From positions 1 through 64,000 of the forward strand of contig NZ_CVST01000012.1 of NCBI RefSeq assembly GCF_001180225.1: a DNA stretch of 64,000 nt, written 5' to 3'. The translations under genes were made by a program, and so were the position numbers. This document shows, piece by piece, positions 31,195-39,910 of this stretch; positions within the stretch are counted from its first letter, which is position 1; each line of letters opens with the position of its first letter. Below the pieces are notes generated by a model that did not search any database, had not been told where the DNA came from, and was given only the letters and a program-made list of their open reading frames with translations. Source of the DNA: Candidatus Pelagibacter communis. Its GTDB lineage: Bacteria > Pseudomonadota > Alphaproteobacteria > Pelagibacterales > Pelagibacteraceae.

Positions 31195-32124
31195 TCAATT
31201 AAATTCTATTAAAGCATCAACATGTCTTTGTGTACTATCTTGTAGTGCTTTTAAATCATATCCACCTTCTAGTATAGACACTACATTACCTTTACAAAAT
31301 GATTTTGAAATTTCCAAAGTTCTTTTTGTAATTGTATAATAATTTTCAGCATTAAGTTTTAATTGTGCCAAAGGGTCATCAATATGACCATCAAAACCTG
31401 CAGAAAATAAAAGAAATTCTGGTTTAAATTCTTTTAATTTCTTTAATACCAGTTCATATGCATTTAAATATTCTCCAGCACTTGTACCAGCTACAAGTGG
31501 AATATTTAAAATATTATTAAATTTTCCAATCTCTTTTTCCGAACCTGAGCCTGGATAATATGGAAATTGATGAGTGGAAATATATAAAACTTTTTCATTA
31601 TTGAAAAAAATATCTTGCGTCCCATTTCCATGATGGACGTCAAAATCAATTATAGCAATTTTTTTATAACCATATTTTTCAATTAAATAATTAGCTCCAA
31701 CTGCAACATTGTTGTAAATACAAAAGCCCATGGCTTTCTCTTTTTCTGCGTGATGACCTGGAGGTCTTACTGCACAAAAAGCATTTTTAAATTCTTTTTC
31801 CTCCACACCATCAATCGCTGCAATAATTGATCCAACAGCGTCCATTGTTGCTTCTTTACTACCAGGGGAGACAACTGTATCTCCATCTAAGAAATTAAAT
31901 CCATTTTGTGGGTATGATTGATCGACATGATCAATATATTCAGAAGAATGAGTTTTTATTAATATTGATTTTTCAAATTTTGAAGGCTTTTTCCAAATTA
32001 AATTTTTGTTATCTAATTTTTTAAAGTTATCAATAACAGCTGTAACTCTATCTATTTTTTCAGGATGTCCATCTCCCGTATTATGATTTTTGTATGTATC
32101 AGAAGTAATTAAAGCTGTTTTCAC
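31195..32124 (-). CDS. Histone-deacetylase-family (class II-like/AcuC-like) deacetylase
   Basis: A zinc hydrolase of the arginase/HDAC fold, 309 residues. It shows RPPGHHAEKEKAMGFCIYNN (the tandem active-site histidines), the metal ligands in DFDVHHGNGTQ, and a downstream Asp in SAGFDGHIDDPL. EGGYD near the C-terminus closes the substrate pocket. Bacterial members deacetylate acetyl-lysine proteins, acetylpolyamines or related amides; the substrate here is not visible. Its start overlaps dapE by 4 nt and a SET-domain gene follows downstream. Confidence 0.92.
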   Translation of the reverse strand: MKTALITSDTYKNHNTGDGHPEKIDRVTAVIDNFKKLDNKNLIWKKPSKFEKSILIKTHSSEYIDHVDQSYPQNGFNFLDGDTVVSPGSKEATMDAVGSIIAAIDGVEEKEFKNAFCAVRPPGHHAEKEKAMGFCIYNNVAVGANYLIEKYGYKKIAIIDFDVHHGNGTQDIFFNNEKVLYISTHQFPYYPGSGSEKEIGKFNNILNIPLVAGTSAGEYLNAYELVLKKLKEFKPEFLLFSAGFDGHIDDPLAQLKLNAENYYTITKRTLEISKSFCKGNVVSILEGGYDLKALQDSTQRHVDALIEFN

Positions 32125-33278
32125 TTAAAATAATTCTTTAAAATATTTGAATAAATTAAAGTTAATTTTTTTAAATCACCTAAAGAAACAGCCTCATCTA
32201 CTTTATGCATTGTTTTTCCAACCAAACCAAATTCTAAACAGGGAGCAATCTTTCTAATAAATCTTGCATCAGATGTGCCTCCTGTCGTTGAGAGTTCAGG
32301 TTTAATCTTAGTAATCTTTTTAACTATATCTTGGATCATATATGTAGTTTGGTTTGGTTTAGTTAAAAAAGCTTCACCAGATACACTATATTCAATTTTG
32401 TAATTTGACTTATTTTTATGACAAATTTTCTTCAATATTTTATTTATTTTTGTCTTAATTGAATTCGATGAATGTTTGTTATTAAATCTAATATTAAAAG
32501 TCGCATTAGCCAAACCTGGAATTACGTTATCGGCTGTATTATCAATATTTATTTTTGTAACTTCTAGGTTTGTTGGCTGAAAGTCTTTTGTTCCTTTATC
32601 AAATTTAATTTCCTTCAATTCTTTTAATATTTGAACAAGAGCAGTTGATGGATTGTTAGCCCTATGAGGATAAGCAACATGGCCCTGAATACCTATAATT
32701 GAAAGTCTGCCAGTCATACTTCCCCTTCGACCAATTTTAATCATTTCTCCCAATTTATTTGGATTAGTTGGTTCTCCAACTAAACAAAAATTAATTTTCT
32801 CTTTTCTTTTTTTTAAGTATTCGACAACTTTTTTTGTACCGTTAATAGCAATTCCTTCTTCATCACCTGTAATTAGTAAGCTTATAGAGCCATTAAATTC
32901 TTTGTTATTTTTAACAAAAATGCTGACAGCAGAAACAAAAGCTGCAATAGAGCTTTTCATGTCATTTGCTCCTCTTCCAATTAAATGTCCTTTTTTAATT
33001 GAGGGTCTGAAAGGATTTACTGTCCAATCTTTTAAGTTTCCAGCAGGTACAACATCTAAGTGACCAGCGTAGCAAAAATTTGGACCTTTGGTTCCAAGTC
33101 TTGCATAAAGATTTTTTACTGGTTTAGTGTTTTTTTCTTTAAACTCTAATATTTTAGTTTTAAAACCAAGTTTTCTTAATTGTTTTTCTAAGAATTTCAT
33201 TACTCCAGCATCTATTGGTGTTATAGATGGGTAACGAATTAGCTCTTTGGCTAATTGTAATTCATTAATGGTTTGCAT
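32121..33278 (-). CDS. dapE: Succinyl-diaminopimelate desuccinylase
   Basis: A M20-family zinc peptidase that hydrolyses N-succinyl-LL-diaminopimelate in lysine and peptidoglycan precursor synthesis. The 385 residues show the metal-binding AGHLDVVPAG segment, the bridging Asp in GRGANDMKSS, and the catalytic Glu pair in ITGDEEG. A dimerisation domain follows, and TGGTSDARFI comes later. It lies 1 nt downstream of dapD, so the two dap genes are one unit. Confidence 0.96.
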   Translation of the reverse strand: MQTINELQLAKELIRYPSITPIDAGVMKFLEKQLRKLGFKTKILEFKEKNTKPVKNLYARLGTKGPNFCYAGHLDVVPAGNLKDWTVNPFRPSIKKGHLIGRGANDMKSSIAAFVSAVSIFVKNNKEFNGSISLLITGDEEGIAINGTKKVVEYLKKRKEKINFCLVGEPTNPNKLGEMIKIGRRGSMTGRLSIIGIQGHVAYPHRANNPSTALVQILKELKEIKFDKGTKDFQPTNLEVTKINIDNTADNVIPGLANATFNIRFNNKHSSNSIKTKINKILKKICHKNKSNYKIEYSVSGEAFLTKPNQTTYMIQDIVKKITKIKPELSTTGGTSDARFIRKIAPCLEFGLVGKTMHKVDEAVSLGDLKKLTLIYSNILKNYFK

Positions 33279-33279
33279 T

Positions 33280-34107
33280 TTAATCTCTTAAAAGATCGTT
33301 TACTGATGTTTTTGATCTTGTTTTTTCATCAACTTGTTTGATGATTACTGCACAATATAACGAGGGTGCAGCAGGATTATTTTTGTCTGGTAATGATCCA
33401 GGAACAACGACTGAGTAAGGAGGTATTTTACCGTGAGTTACTTCACCAGTTTTTCTATTAACGATTTTAGTTGATTGGCCAATATACATACCCATACTTA
33501 ATACTGAACCTTCACCAACTATTACCCCTTCCACAACTTCTGACATAGCACCTACAAAAACATTATCTTCAATAATAGTTGGAAGCGCTTGTGCTGGTTC
33601 TAAAACTCCACCAATACCAGTTCCTGCTGAAATATGACAATTTTTTCCAATCTGACAGCAACTACCTGCACGACTAAATGTATCCATCATTGTTCCTTCA
33701 TCTATGTAAGCACCAATATTTACATAACTTGGCATTAGAACAACATTTTTAGCAACATATGATCCTTTTCTCATTGCAGTATTTGGTACCATTCTAAAAC
33801 CTGCTTTTTCAAAATCAGCGTTTGACCATCCGGCTGTTTTTCCTTTTAACAAATGAGCTTTATCTCTCCAGGCTGAGTAGGGACCATCTAAAGTTTCCAT
33901 TCCATGAATTCTAAAACTTAGCATAATTGCTTTTTTTAGGTGTTGATGAGTTGCCCATTCACCATCAATTTTTTCAGCAACTCTAGATTTACCACTATCT
34001 AGATCTTCTATTACTTGATTAATAGTATTTTTTAATTTTTGATCTGAATTTTGATTAACTTGATCTTTGTTTTCCCAAGCTTCATTTATAATGTTTTCTA
34101 TACTCAT
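33280..34107 (-). CDS. dapD: 2,3,4,5-tetrahydropyridine-2,6-dicarboxylate N-succinyltransferase
   Basis: Succinylates tetrahydrodipicolinate in the lysine/diaminopimelate pathway, feeding DapE. The 275 residues contain an N-terminal helical domain and a C-terminal left-handed beta-helix with hexapeptide periodicity (around [18 protein letters not shown] and [18 protein letters not shown]). The C-terminal PGSLPDK loop is also present. Size is typical. It is separated by 4 nt from the upstream HAD gene. Confidence 0.97.
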   Translation of the reverse strand: MSIENIINEAWENKDQVNQNSDQKLKNTINQVIEDLDSGKSRVAEKIDGEWATHQHLKKAIMLSFRIHGMETLDGPYSAWRDKAHLLKGKTAGWSNADFEKAGFRMVPNTAMRKGSYVAKNVVLMPSYVNIGAYIDEGTMMDTFSRAGSCCQIGKNCHISAGTGIGGVLEPAQALPTIIEDNVFVGAMSEVVEGVIVGEGSVLSMGMYIGQSTKIVNRKTGEVTHGKIPPYSVVVPGSLPDKNNPAAPSLYCAVIIKQVDEKTRSKTSVNDLLRD

Positions 34108-34111
34108 AGTT

Positions 34112-34783
34112 TTATTGGTTTTTTAATAACCTTATTTCTTTTAAAAATAAAGTAAGATTTTCAATTTTATAATCAATATATTCTTTATTAGATTCTTTTT
34201 TGCCCCATTCCTCATCATTAATTAACCAAGCAGTAATTGTTCCTCGCTCTTTACCTATCGATAAGTTTTTTGCTATATCTTCAATGTACAAAGTTTCTTT
34301 TGGATCAATTTTGAATTTTTCTACCATTAAATCAAAAGCTTTAGCTTCTGGTTTTGGGTGATATTCTGCATCTACGATATCAAATATGCCTTCAAATTGG
34401 TCATCAATTCCTAGTGTTGTAGTGATGTGCTTTACATGATTGTAACTACCATTAGTGAAGACAAATTTTCTTAAATTTATATTCTCTAACTCATATCTTA
34501 ATGCCGTATCTTTTTCTAAAAAAGATAAATCAATATCATGAACAAAATCTAAAAATTCTTTAGGATCAATTTCATGATGTATCATTAGACCATTTAAGCT
34601 TGTGTTATACTTGTGAAAGTAATTTGTCTGAAGTTCTTTGGCTTTTTTTAAATCTACATTAAGTTTACTTGAGATATATTCAGTCATTTTTCGACTTACT
34701 TGGCCAAATACCGCCTCTAGGTCACTATAAAGTACACCATCACAATCAAATAGAATATTTTTAATATGGCTTAAATTTTTCAT
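34112..34783 (-). CDS. HAD-superfamily pyrimidine 5'-nucleotidase-like phosphatase
   Basis: A 223-residue HAD phosphatase. Motif I is [11 protein letters not shown] with the nucleophilic Asp, motif II is FTNGSYNHV, motif III Lys lies in HPKPEAKAF, and motif IV acidic residues lie in YIEDIAKNL. The helical cap contains a [12 protein letters not shown]-like segment, typical of the Sdt1/pyrimidine 5'-nucleotidase subfamily. Its position between dapD and argB is widely conserved in alphaproteobacteria. It overlaps the end of argB by 4 nt. Confidence 0.88.
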   Translation of the reverse strand: MKNLSHIKNILFDCDGVLYSDLEAVFGQVSRKMTEYISSKLNVDLKKAKELQTNYFHKYNTSLNGLMIHHEIDPKEFLDFVHDIDLSFLEKDTALRYELENINLRKFVFTNGSYNHVKHITTTLGIDDQFEGIFDIVDAEYHPKPEAKAFDLMVEKFKIDPKETLYIEDIAKNLSIGKERGTITAWLINDEEWGKKESNKEYIDYKIENLTLFLKEIRLLKNQ

Positions 34784-35646
34784 TGTCTAATTAAAGTTCC
34801 AGATCCCTCATCTGATAAAAGTTCAAATAGAACAGAATGATTTTTTCTTCCATCTATTATAACAACTCCTTTTACTCCGTTACTAGCAACATCTAAGCAA
34901 TTATTTATTTTTGGGATCATGCCACCCGTGATTGTTTCATTATTGATTAAGTTTTTTATAGACTCTGAATTAATTTCTGGAATTAAATTTTTATTGTTAT
35001 CCAAAACACCTTCTACGTCACTTAATATAATTAACCTTCTTGCGTTAATTTTTTTAGCAATATAGCCAGCTGCAGTATCTGCATTGACGTTATAAGTTTG
35101 ATCATTTTTATCTAAACCTAAGGGTGCAATAATAGGCACTTTTTTATCTGATATAATTTTATCTATTATTGATTGATCCACATTTGTAGGAGAGCCCACA
35201 AAACCAAGCTCTTCATTTTCTTGTACAACTGTTAAAATATTATTTTCTTTGGAATTAACACTCTGACTTTCGCAATTTTGCTTATCTAGAGCATTGATAA
35301 TTTCTTTATTAAAATCGATTAATACTTCCTCTACAACTTTAATAGTTTCTTTATCAGTTACCCTTAATCCTTTTATAAATTTACTTTCTAAACCTATCTC
35401 ATTAAGTTTATTACTTATTCTTTTTCCACCTCCATGAACAATAATAGGAGTAAATCCTAGTTTATTTAGTGTTGAAATATCTTTAATAAAAATATCAAAA
35501 AGATTTTGATCAATTAAAACACTACCACCACATTTAATAACAATATATTCATCATTATATTTCTCTAAATATTTTTGTACTTCTTCTGTTGAAGGACCAT
35601 CTAATGGTAGAATTGTTTTTAATTCTTCTTCTTTAATATCCAACAT
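34780..35646 (-). CDS. argB: Acetylglutamate kinase
   Basis: Phosphorylates N-acetylglutamate in arginine biosynthesis. The 288 residues show YIVIKCGGSVLID and PIIVHGGGKRIS (ATP and substrate Gly-rich loops). NVNADTAAGYIAKKINA and LSDVEGVLD follow, with the C-terminal ITGGMIPKINNCLDV motif. Length and order are normal. It overlaps the yidC stop by 1 nt and the HAD gene by 4 nt. Many alphaproteobacteria have the GTPase gene engB (yihA) between yidC and argB; it is absent here. Confidence 0.96.
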   Translation of the reverse strand: MLDIKEEELKTILPLDGPSTEEVQKYLEKYNDEYIVIKCGGSVLIDQNLFDIFIKDISTLNKLGFTPIIVHGGGKRISNKLNEIGLESKFIKGLRVTDKETIKVVEEVLIDFNKEIINALDKQNCESQSVNSKENNILTVVQENEELGFVGSPTNVDQSIIDKIISDKKVPIIAPLGLDKNDQTYNVNADTAAGYIAKKINARRLIILSDVEGVLDNNKNLIPEINSESIKNLINNETITGGMIPKINNCLDVASNGVKGVVIIDGRKNHSVLFELLSDEGSGTLIRQ

Positions 35647-37322
35647 TAAGTTGTTGTTTTAACAGTGGTTCGTTTCATTATGAAAACTTGTTGTGCCATA
35701 GTTAAAATATTATTTACTGTCCAATATATTACCAATCCTGCTGGGAAAGGTGCTAAAATTATTGTTAGGAATAATGGAAAGAACATAAATATTTTTGCTT
35801 GCATCGGATCTGTTGGTGCAGGATTTAATTTTTGTTGAACCCACATAGAAACACCCATTGCAACAGGCCATGCTCCAATGACTAAAAATGATGGCACATC
35901 ATAAGGCAATAATCCGAATAGATTAAACAAAGAGGTAGGGTCTCTCTCAGATAAATCTTGTATCCAGCCATAAAAAGGCATTTGTCTCATTTCAATTGTT
36001 ACAAATAAAACCTTATATAAAGCAAAGAAAACTGGAATTTGGACAAGTATTGGCAAACAGCCAGACATTGGGTTTACTTTTTCTTTTTTATATAGAGCCA
36101 TCATCGCTTGTTGCAATTTCATTTTATCGTCCTTGTGTAGCTCTTTAAGTCTTGCCATTTCAGGCTGTAAGGCTTTCATTTTTGCCATGCTTCTAAAGGA
36201 AAAGTTTGCAAGTGGAAAAAATGCTAATCTTATACAAATTGTAATTGCTATAATCGCTAGGCCATAATTTCCAAGTAATTTAAAGAAATAATCTATTCCA
36301 AAAAATAACGGTTTGGTAATAAAGTATAAAAATCCCCAATCAATTGTTAAGTCAAATTTGTCAATGTTTAAAGATTCAGCATATCCGTCAATTACATCAA
36401 CTCTTTTTGCAGCAACAATGATTTGCAAGGTTTCTTCAATCAATGAATTTTCATTAAGTTCCAATGGTTCTGTTGATACAAAATTTGCTCTGAACTTATC
36501 TTTATAATCAAATGTTGTTTTAAATTCTTTTTCTCTTGGTGGAATTAGCGAAGTTACCCAATATTTATCTCCAATACCTAGCCATCCTTTTTGAGCTGTT
36601 CTTGAAAATTTCTTCTCTTGTATGTCATCGTAGTCTTCCTCAATAAGTTCATCATCAAGTGTTGCCACCAATCCTTCATGAAGGATATAGAAGTTAGATA
36701 TATCGGGCATTTCATTTCTAATGATTTGACCATAAGTATAAAAATCATATTTTTTATCTGTAGGATTGATTACACTTTGTTTAATTGAAAATAAATATTT
36801 GTCATCTAAGGCGATCTCTTTTTCAAATGTTATACCTTGATCATTTGTCCAAGATATTTTTATAGGTGATTGATCTGTTAACTTATTATTTCCTGAAACT
36901 TTCCAAATAGAATTTGAATTTGGAATTTCAACATTTTTATCAGATGTAATAAAACCACTTTCAATTAAATAACCATCTTTTGAATTTCTTGGTGAAAGCA
37001 GTGTAACTTTTTCTTGAGAGTCTAGACTGACATTATATTGCTTAAATGTTAGATCATCAATAACACCACCTTTAAGTGAAATAGAACCAACAATACTCTC
37101 ATTTTCAAAATTAATTCTTTCACTTTGATTTAAAGCTTCTTCTCTAGAAATTTCAGCAACATTTTCTTTTTGATCTAGTGAAGGTGTATCGCTGTTTTGT
37201 TCAACTTTATTTCCTTCAGCCATATTTTCTTTAGTAATTGGTGGAGGAGCAAAAAATAGTGAATACAAAACTATAACTGCTGCTGATAATGAAATTGCCG
37301 CTACTATATTTTTAGTATCCAT
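35646..37322 (-). CDS. yidC: Membrane protein insertase YidC
   Basis: Inserts and folds inner-membrane proteins, alone or with SecYEG. The 558 residues have an N-terminal transmembrane anchor (residues 5-25), a large periplasmic domain (about 60-330), and a conserved core of five helices. The core includes the cytoplasmic loop KALQPEMARLKELHKDDK and MSGCLPILVQIPVFFALYKVL. The gene order rpmH-rnpA-yidD-yidC is classic for bacteria. It is 1 nt downstream of yidD. Confidence 0.96.
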   Translation of the reverse strand: MDTKNIVAAISLSAAVIVLYSLFFAPPPITKENMAEGNKVEQNSDTPSLDQKENVAEISREEALNQSERINFENESIVGSISLKGGVIDDLTFKQYNVSLDSQEKVTLLSPRNSKDGYLIESGFITSDKNVEIPNSNSIWKVSGNNKLTDQSPIKISWTNDQGITFEKEIALDDKYLFSIKQSVINPTDKKYDFYTYGQIIRNEMPDISNFYILHEGLVATLDDELIEEDYDDIQEKKFSRTAQKGWLGIGDKYWVTSLIPPREKEFKTTFDYKDKFRANFVSTEPLELNENSLIEETLQIIVAAKRVDVIDGYAESLNIDKFDLTIDWGFLYFITKPLFFGIDYFFKLLGNYGLAIIAITICIRLAFFPLANFSFRSMAKMKALQPEMARLKELHKDDKMKLQQAMMALYKKEKVNPMSGCLPILVQIPVFFALYKVLFVTIEMRQMPFYGWIQDLSERDPTSLFNLFGLLPYDVPSFLVIGAWPVAMGVSMWVQQKLNPAPTDPMQAKIFMFFPLFLTIILAPFPAGLVIYWTVNNILTMAQQVFIMKRTTVKTTT

Positions 37323-37323
37323 A

Positions 37324-37572
37324 TTATTTTAATTTTGTGTTTTTTTTAACAGGATCAAAACCTTCACCACCACCTAAAAATTTGATTGGGTGACAAGATA
37401 AGATTCTTTTAATACTTAAAAATGATCCTTTTAACAGGCCAAATTCTTTAAGTGCATCAATACTGTATTCTGAGCAAGTAGGTAAATATCTACAAGAATG
37501 TCCAAATAGAGGGCTAATCAGATATTTATAACCTTTGATAATTTTAATTAATATATTTGTAAAAATATTCAT
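37324..37572 (-). CDS. yidD: Membrane protein insertion efficiency factor YidD
   Basis: An 82-residue protein with the YidD signature CRYLPTCSEYSIDAL near residues 27-41, then SIKRILSCHP and GGEGFDPV. An amphipathic N-terminal helix is predicted to associate with the membrane. It assists YidC-dependent insertion. It overlaps rnpA by 1 nt upstream and yidC follows after 1 nt. Confidence 0.94.
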   Translation of the reverse strand: MNIFTNILIKIIKGYKYLISPLFGHSCRYLPTCSEYSIDALKEFGLLKGSFLSIKRILSCHPIKFLGGGEGFDPVKKNTKLK

Positions 37573-37913
37573 TATTTTATTTTTTCAAAATCCTGAAATA
37601 GAGTTTCTTTTATTAATTTGTATTCATTATTTAGCATAGATGACTTAGCGATAACAAGGAATGAATAGTTAAAATTTATTGATATTTTTTTAACTGCTTC
37701 GTTTAAAATATTCCTTAATCTTCTTTTAATCTTATTTCTCTTAACTGCGTTTCCTAATTTTTTTTTTGTTACAAAGCTAATATTGAGTTTATTATTATTT
37801 TTATTCATTAATTTACCGAAGAAAATAGTTACATACTTATTCGAGAACTTTTTTTGTTTAAGTAAATTTTTAAATTCTTCGTTTTTTGAAAGAGCAACAA
37901 TTTTGCTTTTCAT
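37572..37913 (-). CDS. rnpA: Ribonuclease P protein component
   Basis: The protein subunit that helps the RNase P RNA bind precursor tRNA. The 113 residues are strongly basic. The family RNR motif appears in KKLGNAVKRNKIKRRLRNI near residues 50-70. The N-terminus SKNEEFKNLLKQKK is typical. It lies 4 nt downstream of rpmH and overlaps yidD by 1 nt. Confidence 0.94.
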   Translation of the reverse strand: MKSKIVALSKNEEFKNLLKQKKFSNKYVTIFFGKLMNKNNNKLNISFVTKKKLGNAVKRNKIKRRLRNILNEAVKKISINFNYSFLVIAKSSMLNNEYKLIKETLFQDFEKIK

Positions 37914-37917
37914 TAAT

Positions 37918-38058
37918 TTACACTGATACAGTTAAAGATTTTCTTCCTCTGGCTCTTCTTCTAGCTAAAAGTTTTTTTCCACCTTTAGTCTTCATTTTTG
38001 ATCTAAAGCCATGTTTTCGTGCTCTTTTTTTATTTGAAGGTTGGTATGTTCTTTTCAT
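37918..38058 (-). CDS. rpmH: 50S ribosomal protein L34
   Basis: A 46-codon basic ORF on the minus strand beginning [18 protein letters not shown] and ending [13 protein letters not shown], a complete L34. It heads the rpmH-rnpA-yidD-yidC operon. A good promoter lies 35-62 bp upstream. This gene is short and easily missed in automatic tracks. It overlaps no other real gene. Confidence 0.97.
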   Translation of the reverse strand: MKRTYQPSNKKRARKHGFRSKMKTKGGKKLLARRRARGRKSLTVSV

Positions 38059-38092
38059 AAATAAATTGATTAAATTTTATAAATTTTGCCCC

Positions 38093-38120
38093 TTTATATT
38101 AGCAATAATAAAAATAGCAA
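38093..38120 (-). promoter_or_regulatory. Putative promoter of rpmH operon
   Basis: On the minus strand, TTGCTA (38115-38120) is followed after 16 bp by TATAAA (38093-38098), giving a predicted leader of about 28 nt before rpmH. It lies in the 94-bp divergent gap with the TVP38-type gene. Confidence 0.5.
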
Positions 38121-38152
38121 ATAGAAGATTTAGGAATAAAATAACAATATTC

Positions 38153-38875
38153 ATGGAAAAAACAAAAAAAATTAAACTATTTATAGGTTTATCTTACTTA
38201 TTAATTGTTAGTTTATTTTTATATTTTTTCTTTTCAAAATTCAGTCTTCAGGAGATTACATCTTATGATTTTTTGAGAAATAACAGATCTTATTTAATTG
38301 AGTTGAAGAATTCTAATTTATTTTTAGTTTCAATTTCTTTCTTGTTTCTAACAGTGCTTTGGGTATTTCCTTTTCTAGGCTTTGGATCTCCTGTAGCTTT
38401 AATGGGTGGCTTTATCTTTGGCAAATGGATTGGAACACTAGTTGTGGTGACTGGTTTAAGTGTAGGTGCCACTTTTTTATATATATTTGGAAATTATTTT
38501 TTAAGAGATTTAATTAGAGAAAAATTTCTTAATAAATTTCAAAATCTTGAAATTAAATTTAAAAAATCTGAATTTTTTTATTTACTCGTTTACAGATTTA
38601 TTGGAGGAGTTCCTTGGCAAATAAGTTGTCTATTGCCAACATTATTTAATGTAAGAGTAAAAAATTTTCTATCTGCAACTTTTTTAGGAATAATACCTCA
38701 GATTTTTTTGGCAGTTTCAATTGGAAGTGGGATTGAAAAAGTAATCGACCAAAATTCAGAAGTTCCAGGAATAATGGATATTATCTTTTTCCCAGATATT
38801 TATGTTCCTCTTTTAGCGTTTTTTGTACTAATTGTGTTTTTAATTATTTTTAGAAAAAAATTTTACAGAAATTAA
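38153..38875 (+). CDS. TVP38/TMEM64 (VTT/DedA-type) membrane protein
   Basis: From the ATG at 38153 this is a 240-residue protein with about five or six membrane segments. The central GFGSPVALMGGFIFGKWIGTL stretch, split as a re-entrant loop, and the later FRFIGGVPWQ-like segment (YRFIGGVPWQISCLLP) match the VTT domain of TVP38/DedA proteins. Members are implicated in lipid scrambling or ion homeostasis; the specific role is unknown. The frame is open from 37886, but that part is antisense to rnpA/rpmH and is not coding. The stop is flush against the 3' CCA of a minus-strand tRNA. Confidence 0.85.
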   Translation: MEKTKKIKLFIGLSYLLIVSLFLYFFFSKFSLQEITSYDFLRNNRSYLIELKNSNLFLVSISFLFLTVLWVFPFLGFGSPVALMGGFIFGKWIGTLVVVTGLSVGATFLYIFGNYFLRDLIREKFLNKFQNLEIKFKKSEFFYLLVYRFIGGVPWQISCLLPTLFNVRVKNFLSATFLGIIPQIFLAVSIGSGIEKVIDQNSEVPGIMDIIFFPDIYVPLLAFFVLIVFLIIFRKKFYRN

Positions 38876-38878
38876 TGG

Positions 38879-38949
38879 TGCTCCCACCCTGTACTGACCA
38901 GGGAACTAGTCATTACCAATGACTTGTTATGCCATTTAACTACAGGAGC
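38879..38949 (-). tRNA. tRNA-Thr (GGT anticodon), atypical T-loop
   Basis: On the minus strand a full 71-nt cloverleaf forms. The acceptor GCTCCTG pairs with TGGGAGC (two wobbles), then discriminator A and an encoded CCA (38876-38878). The D-arm is GTTA-AATGGCA-TAAC. The anticodon stem AGTCA/TGACT holds loop TTGGTAA with GGT. The T-stem is CCCTG/CAGGG. The T-loop is GTCAGTA instead of the usual TTCGAAT type, so the 54-58 pair is G/G rather than T/A. Stems and encoded CCA support a real tRNA, but the loop is unusual. Confidence 0.8.
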
Positions 38950-39016
38950 TAAAATACATTTAGTAATTTCTTGATAATAAAGCATTTTTTTCAAATTATT
39001 GCCTTAATTTTTTGAT

Positions 39017-39022
39017 TATAAT
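39017..39022 (+). promoter_or_regulatory. Putative -10 element before the 39049 gene cluster
   Basis: TATAAT lies 26 bp before the ATG at 39049 in the 99-bp gap after tRNA-Thr. No clear -35 is seen. It would start the run small protein-dcd-murA-DUF2948-hisD-infA. Confidence 0.35.
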
Positions 39023-39048
39023 GATCTATATCTACTAAAAAAAATGTT

Positions 39049-39249
39049 ATGGGAATTCACTACGATTATAAATCTACAAAAGGCAACAAGCTTATGGAGA
39101 AGCAAGCTAAAAGAGAAAGAAAGCTTGCTGAAAAAAAAGCTAAACGTTTAGCTAAAGAAGGCCCCAAAAAAGAAGAGCCCACATCAAAACCATTAGATCC
39201 TAATAAACCAATATCGTTAGATTTTTTGACTAATCCCAACAAAGAATGA
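39049..39249 (+). CDS. Small basic conserved-type protein of unknown function
   Basis: A 66-residue protein with a Lys/Ala/Glu-rich helical middle (EKQAKRERKLAEKKAKRLAK) and a Pro-rich tail ending [11 protein letters not shown]. The N-terminus is MGIHYDYKSTKG. Composition suggests a nucleic-acid- or ribosome-associated helix, but no family is recognised. The stop overlaps the start of a second tiny basic ORF by 4 nt (ATGA), which supports both being translated. Confidence 0.6.
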   Translation: MGIHYDYKSTKGNKLMEKQAKRERKLAEKKAKRLAKEGPKKEEPTSKPLDPNKPISLDFLTNPNKE

Positions 39250-39347
39250 GCTCTAAAGATAAAAATGAGCGTTTGAGCTTAGCTTTAAGAAAAAATTTAA
39301 AAAAAAGAAAATTATTTCAAAAAAAAAATAAAAAAAAATCTAAGTAA
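39246..39347 (+). CDS. Tiny Lys-rich ORF between the 39049 gene and dcd
   Basis: A 33-residue [23 protein letters not shown] and a further Lys-rich tail. It starts inside the upstream stop (ATGA) and ends inside the dcd start (TAATG). This tight double coupling, and the usual presence of small basic ORFs near murA in alphaproteobacteria, suggests a real gene. It contains A10 and A9 runs, so its frame depends on homopolymer accuracy in this sequence. Function unknown. Confidence 0.5.
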   Translation: MSSKDKNERLSLALRKNLKKRKLFQKKNKKKSK

Positions 39348-39907
39348 TGTCTATTCAGCCTGACTCGTGGATTAAGAAGATGTGCAAAGAGCACAATATG
39401 ATCGAACCATTTTTAGATCATCAAGTTGCTGAGGGAAAAATATCATATGGATTAAGTAGCATGGGTTATGATGTGAGAATCTCTGATGAATATAGAATAT
39501 TCACTAATGTAAATAATTCCTTAGTCGATCCAAAAAATTTTTCAGATGACAACTTTATTGAGAAAAAGGGACCACATTGCATTATTCCTCCAAACTCATT
39601 TGTTTTGGCTAAAACAGTAGAATATTTTAGAATTCCAAAAGATGTACTTTGTATATGTGTTGGCAAAAGCACTTATGCAAGAACAGGTATAATTTGTAAT
39701 GTAACTCCTATTGAAAACGAATTTGAAGGAAATATAGTTATAGAGTTAAGCAATACTACACCTAATCCAGCAAAAATTTATTCTAATGAAGGTATAGCCC
39801 AATTTTTATTTTTTAAATCAGAAACTCAACCAGAGACAACTTATAAATCTAAGAACGGTAAATATCAGGGACAAACTACTATTCAGGTTGCTAAAATTAA
39901 AAAGTAA
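39347..39907 (+). CDS. dcd: dCTP deaminase
   Basis: Converts dCTP to dUTP for thymidylate synthesis. The 186 residues include [14 protein letters not shown] near the N-terminus, the catalytic [12 protein letters not shown] region, and [18 protein letters not shown], where the active-site Glu lies in the last segment. The C-terminal [13 protein letters not shown] tail closes over the nucleotide. Size is typical. It is 3 nt upstream of murA. Confidence 0.96.
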   Translation: MSIQPDSWIKKMCKEHNMIEPFLDHQVAEGKISYGLSSMGYDVRISDEYRIFTNVNNSLVDPKNFSDDNFIEKKGPHCIIPPNSFVLAKTVEYFRIPKDVLCICVGKSTYARTGIICNVTPIENEFEGNIVIELSNTTPNPAKIYSNEGIAQFLFFKSETQPETTYKSKNGKYQGQTTIQVAKIKK

Positions 39908-39910
39908 GTT

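Noticed and set aside
37886-38152. N-terminal extension of the TVP38-type protein
   Set aside because: The extension is antisense to rnpA/rpmH and ends where the natural hydrophobic N-terminus begins at ATG 38153.
38876-38950. Plus-strand tRNA reading (anticodon ACC) of the tRNA-Thr locus
   Set aside because: The complement also folds, but only the minus strand has an encoded CCA, a GG-containing D-loop and a proper T-stem.
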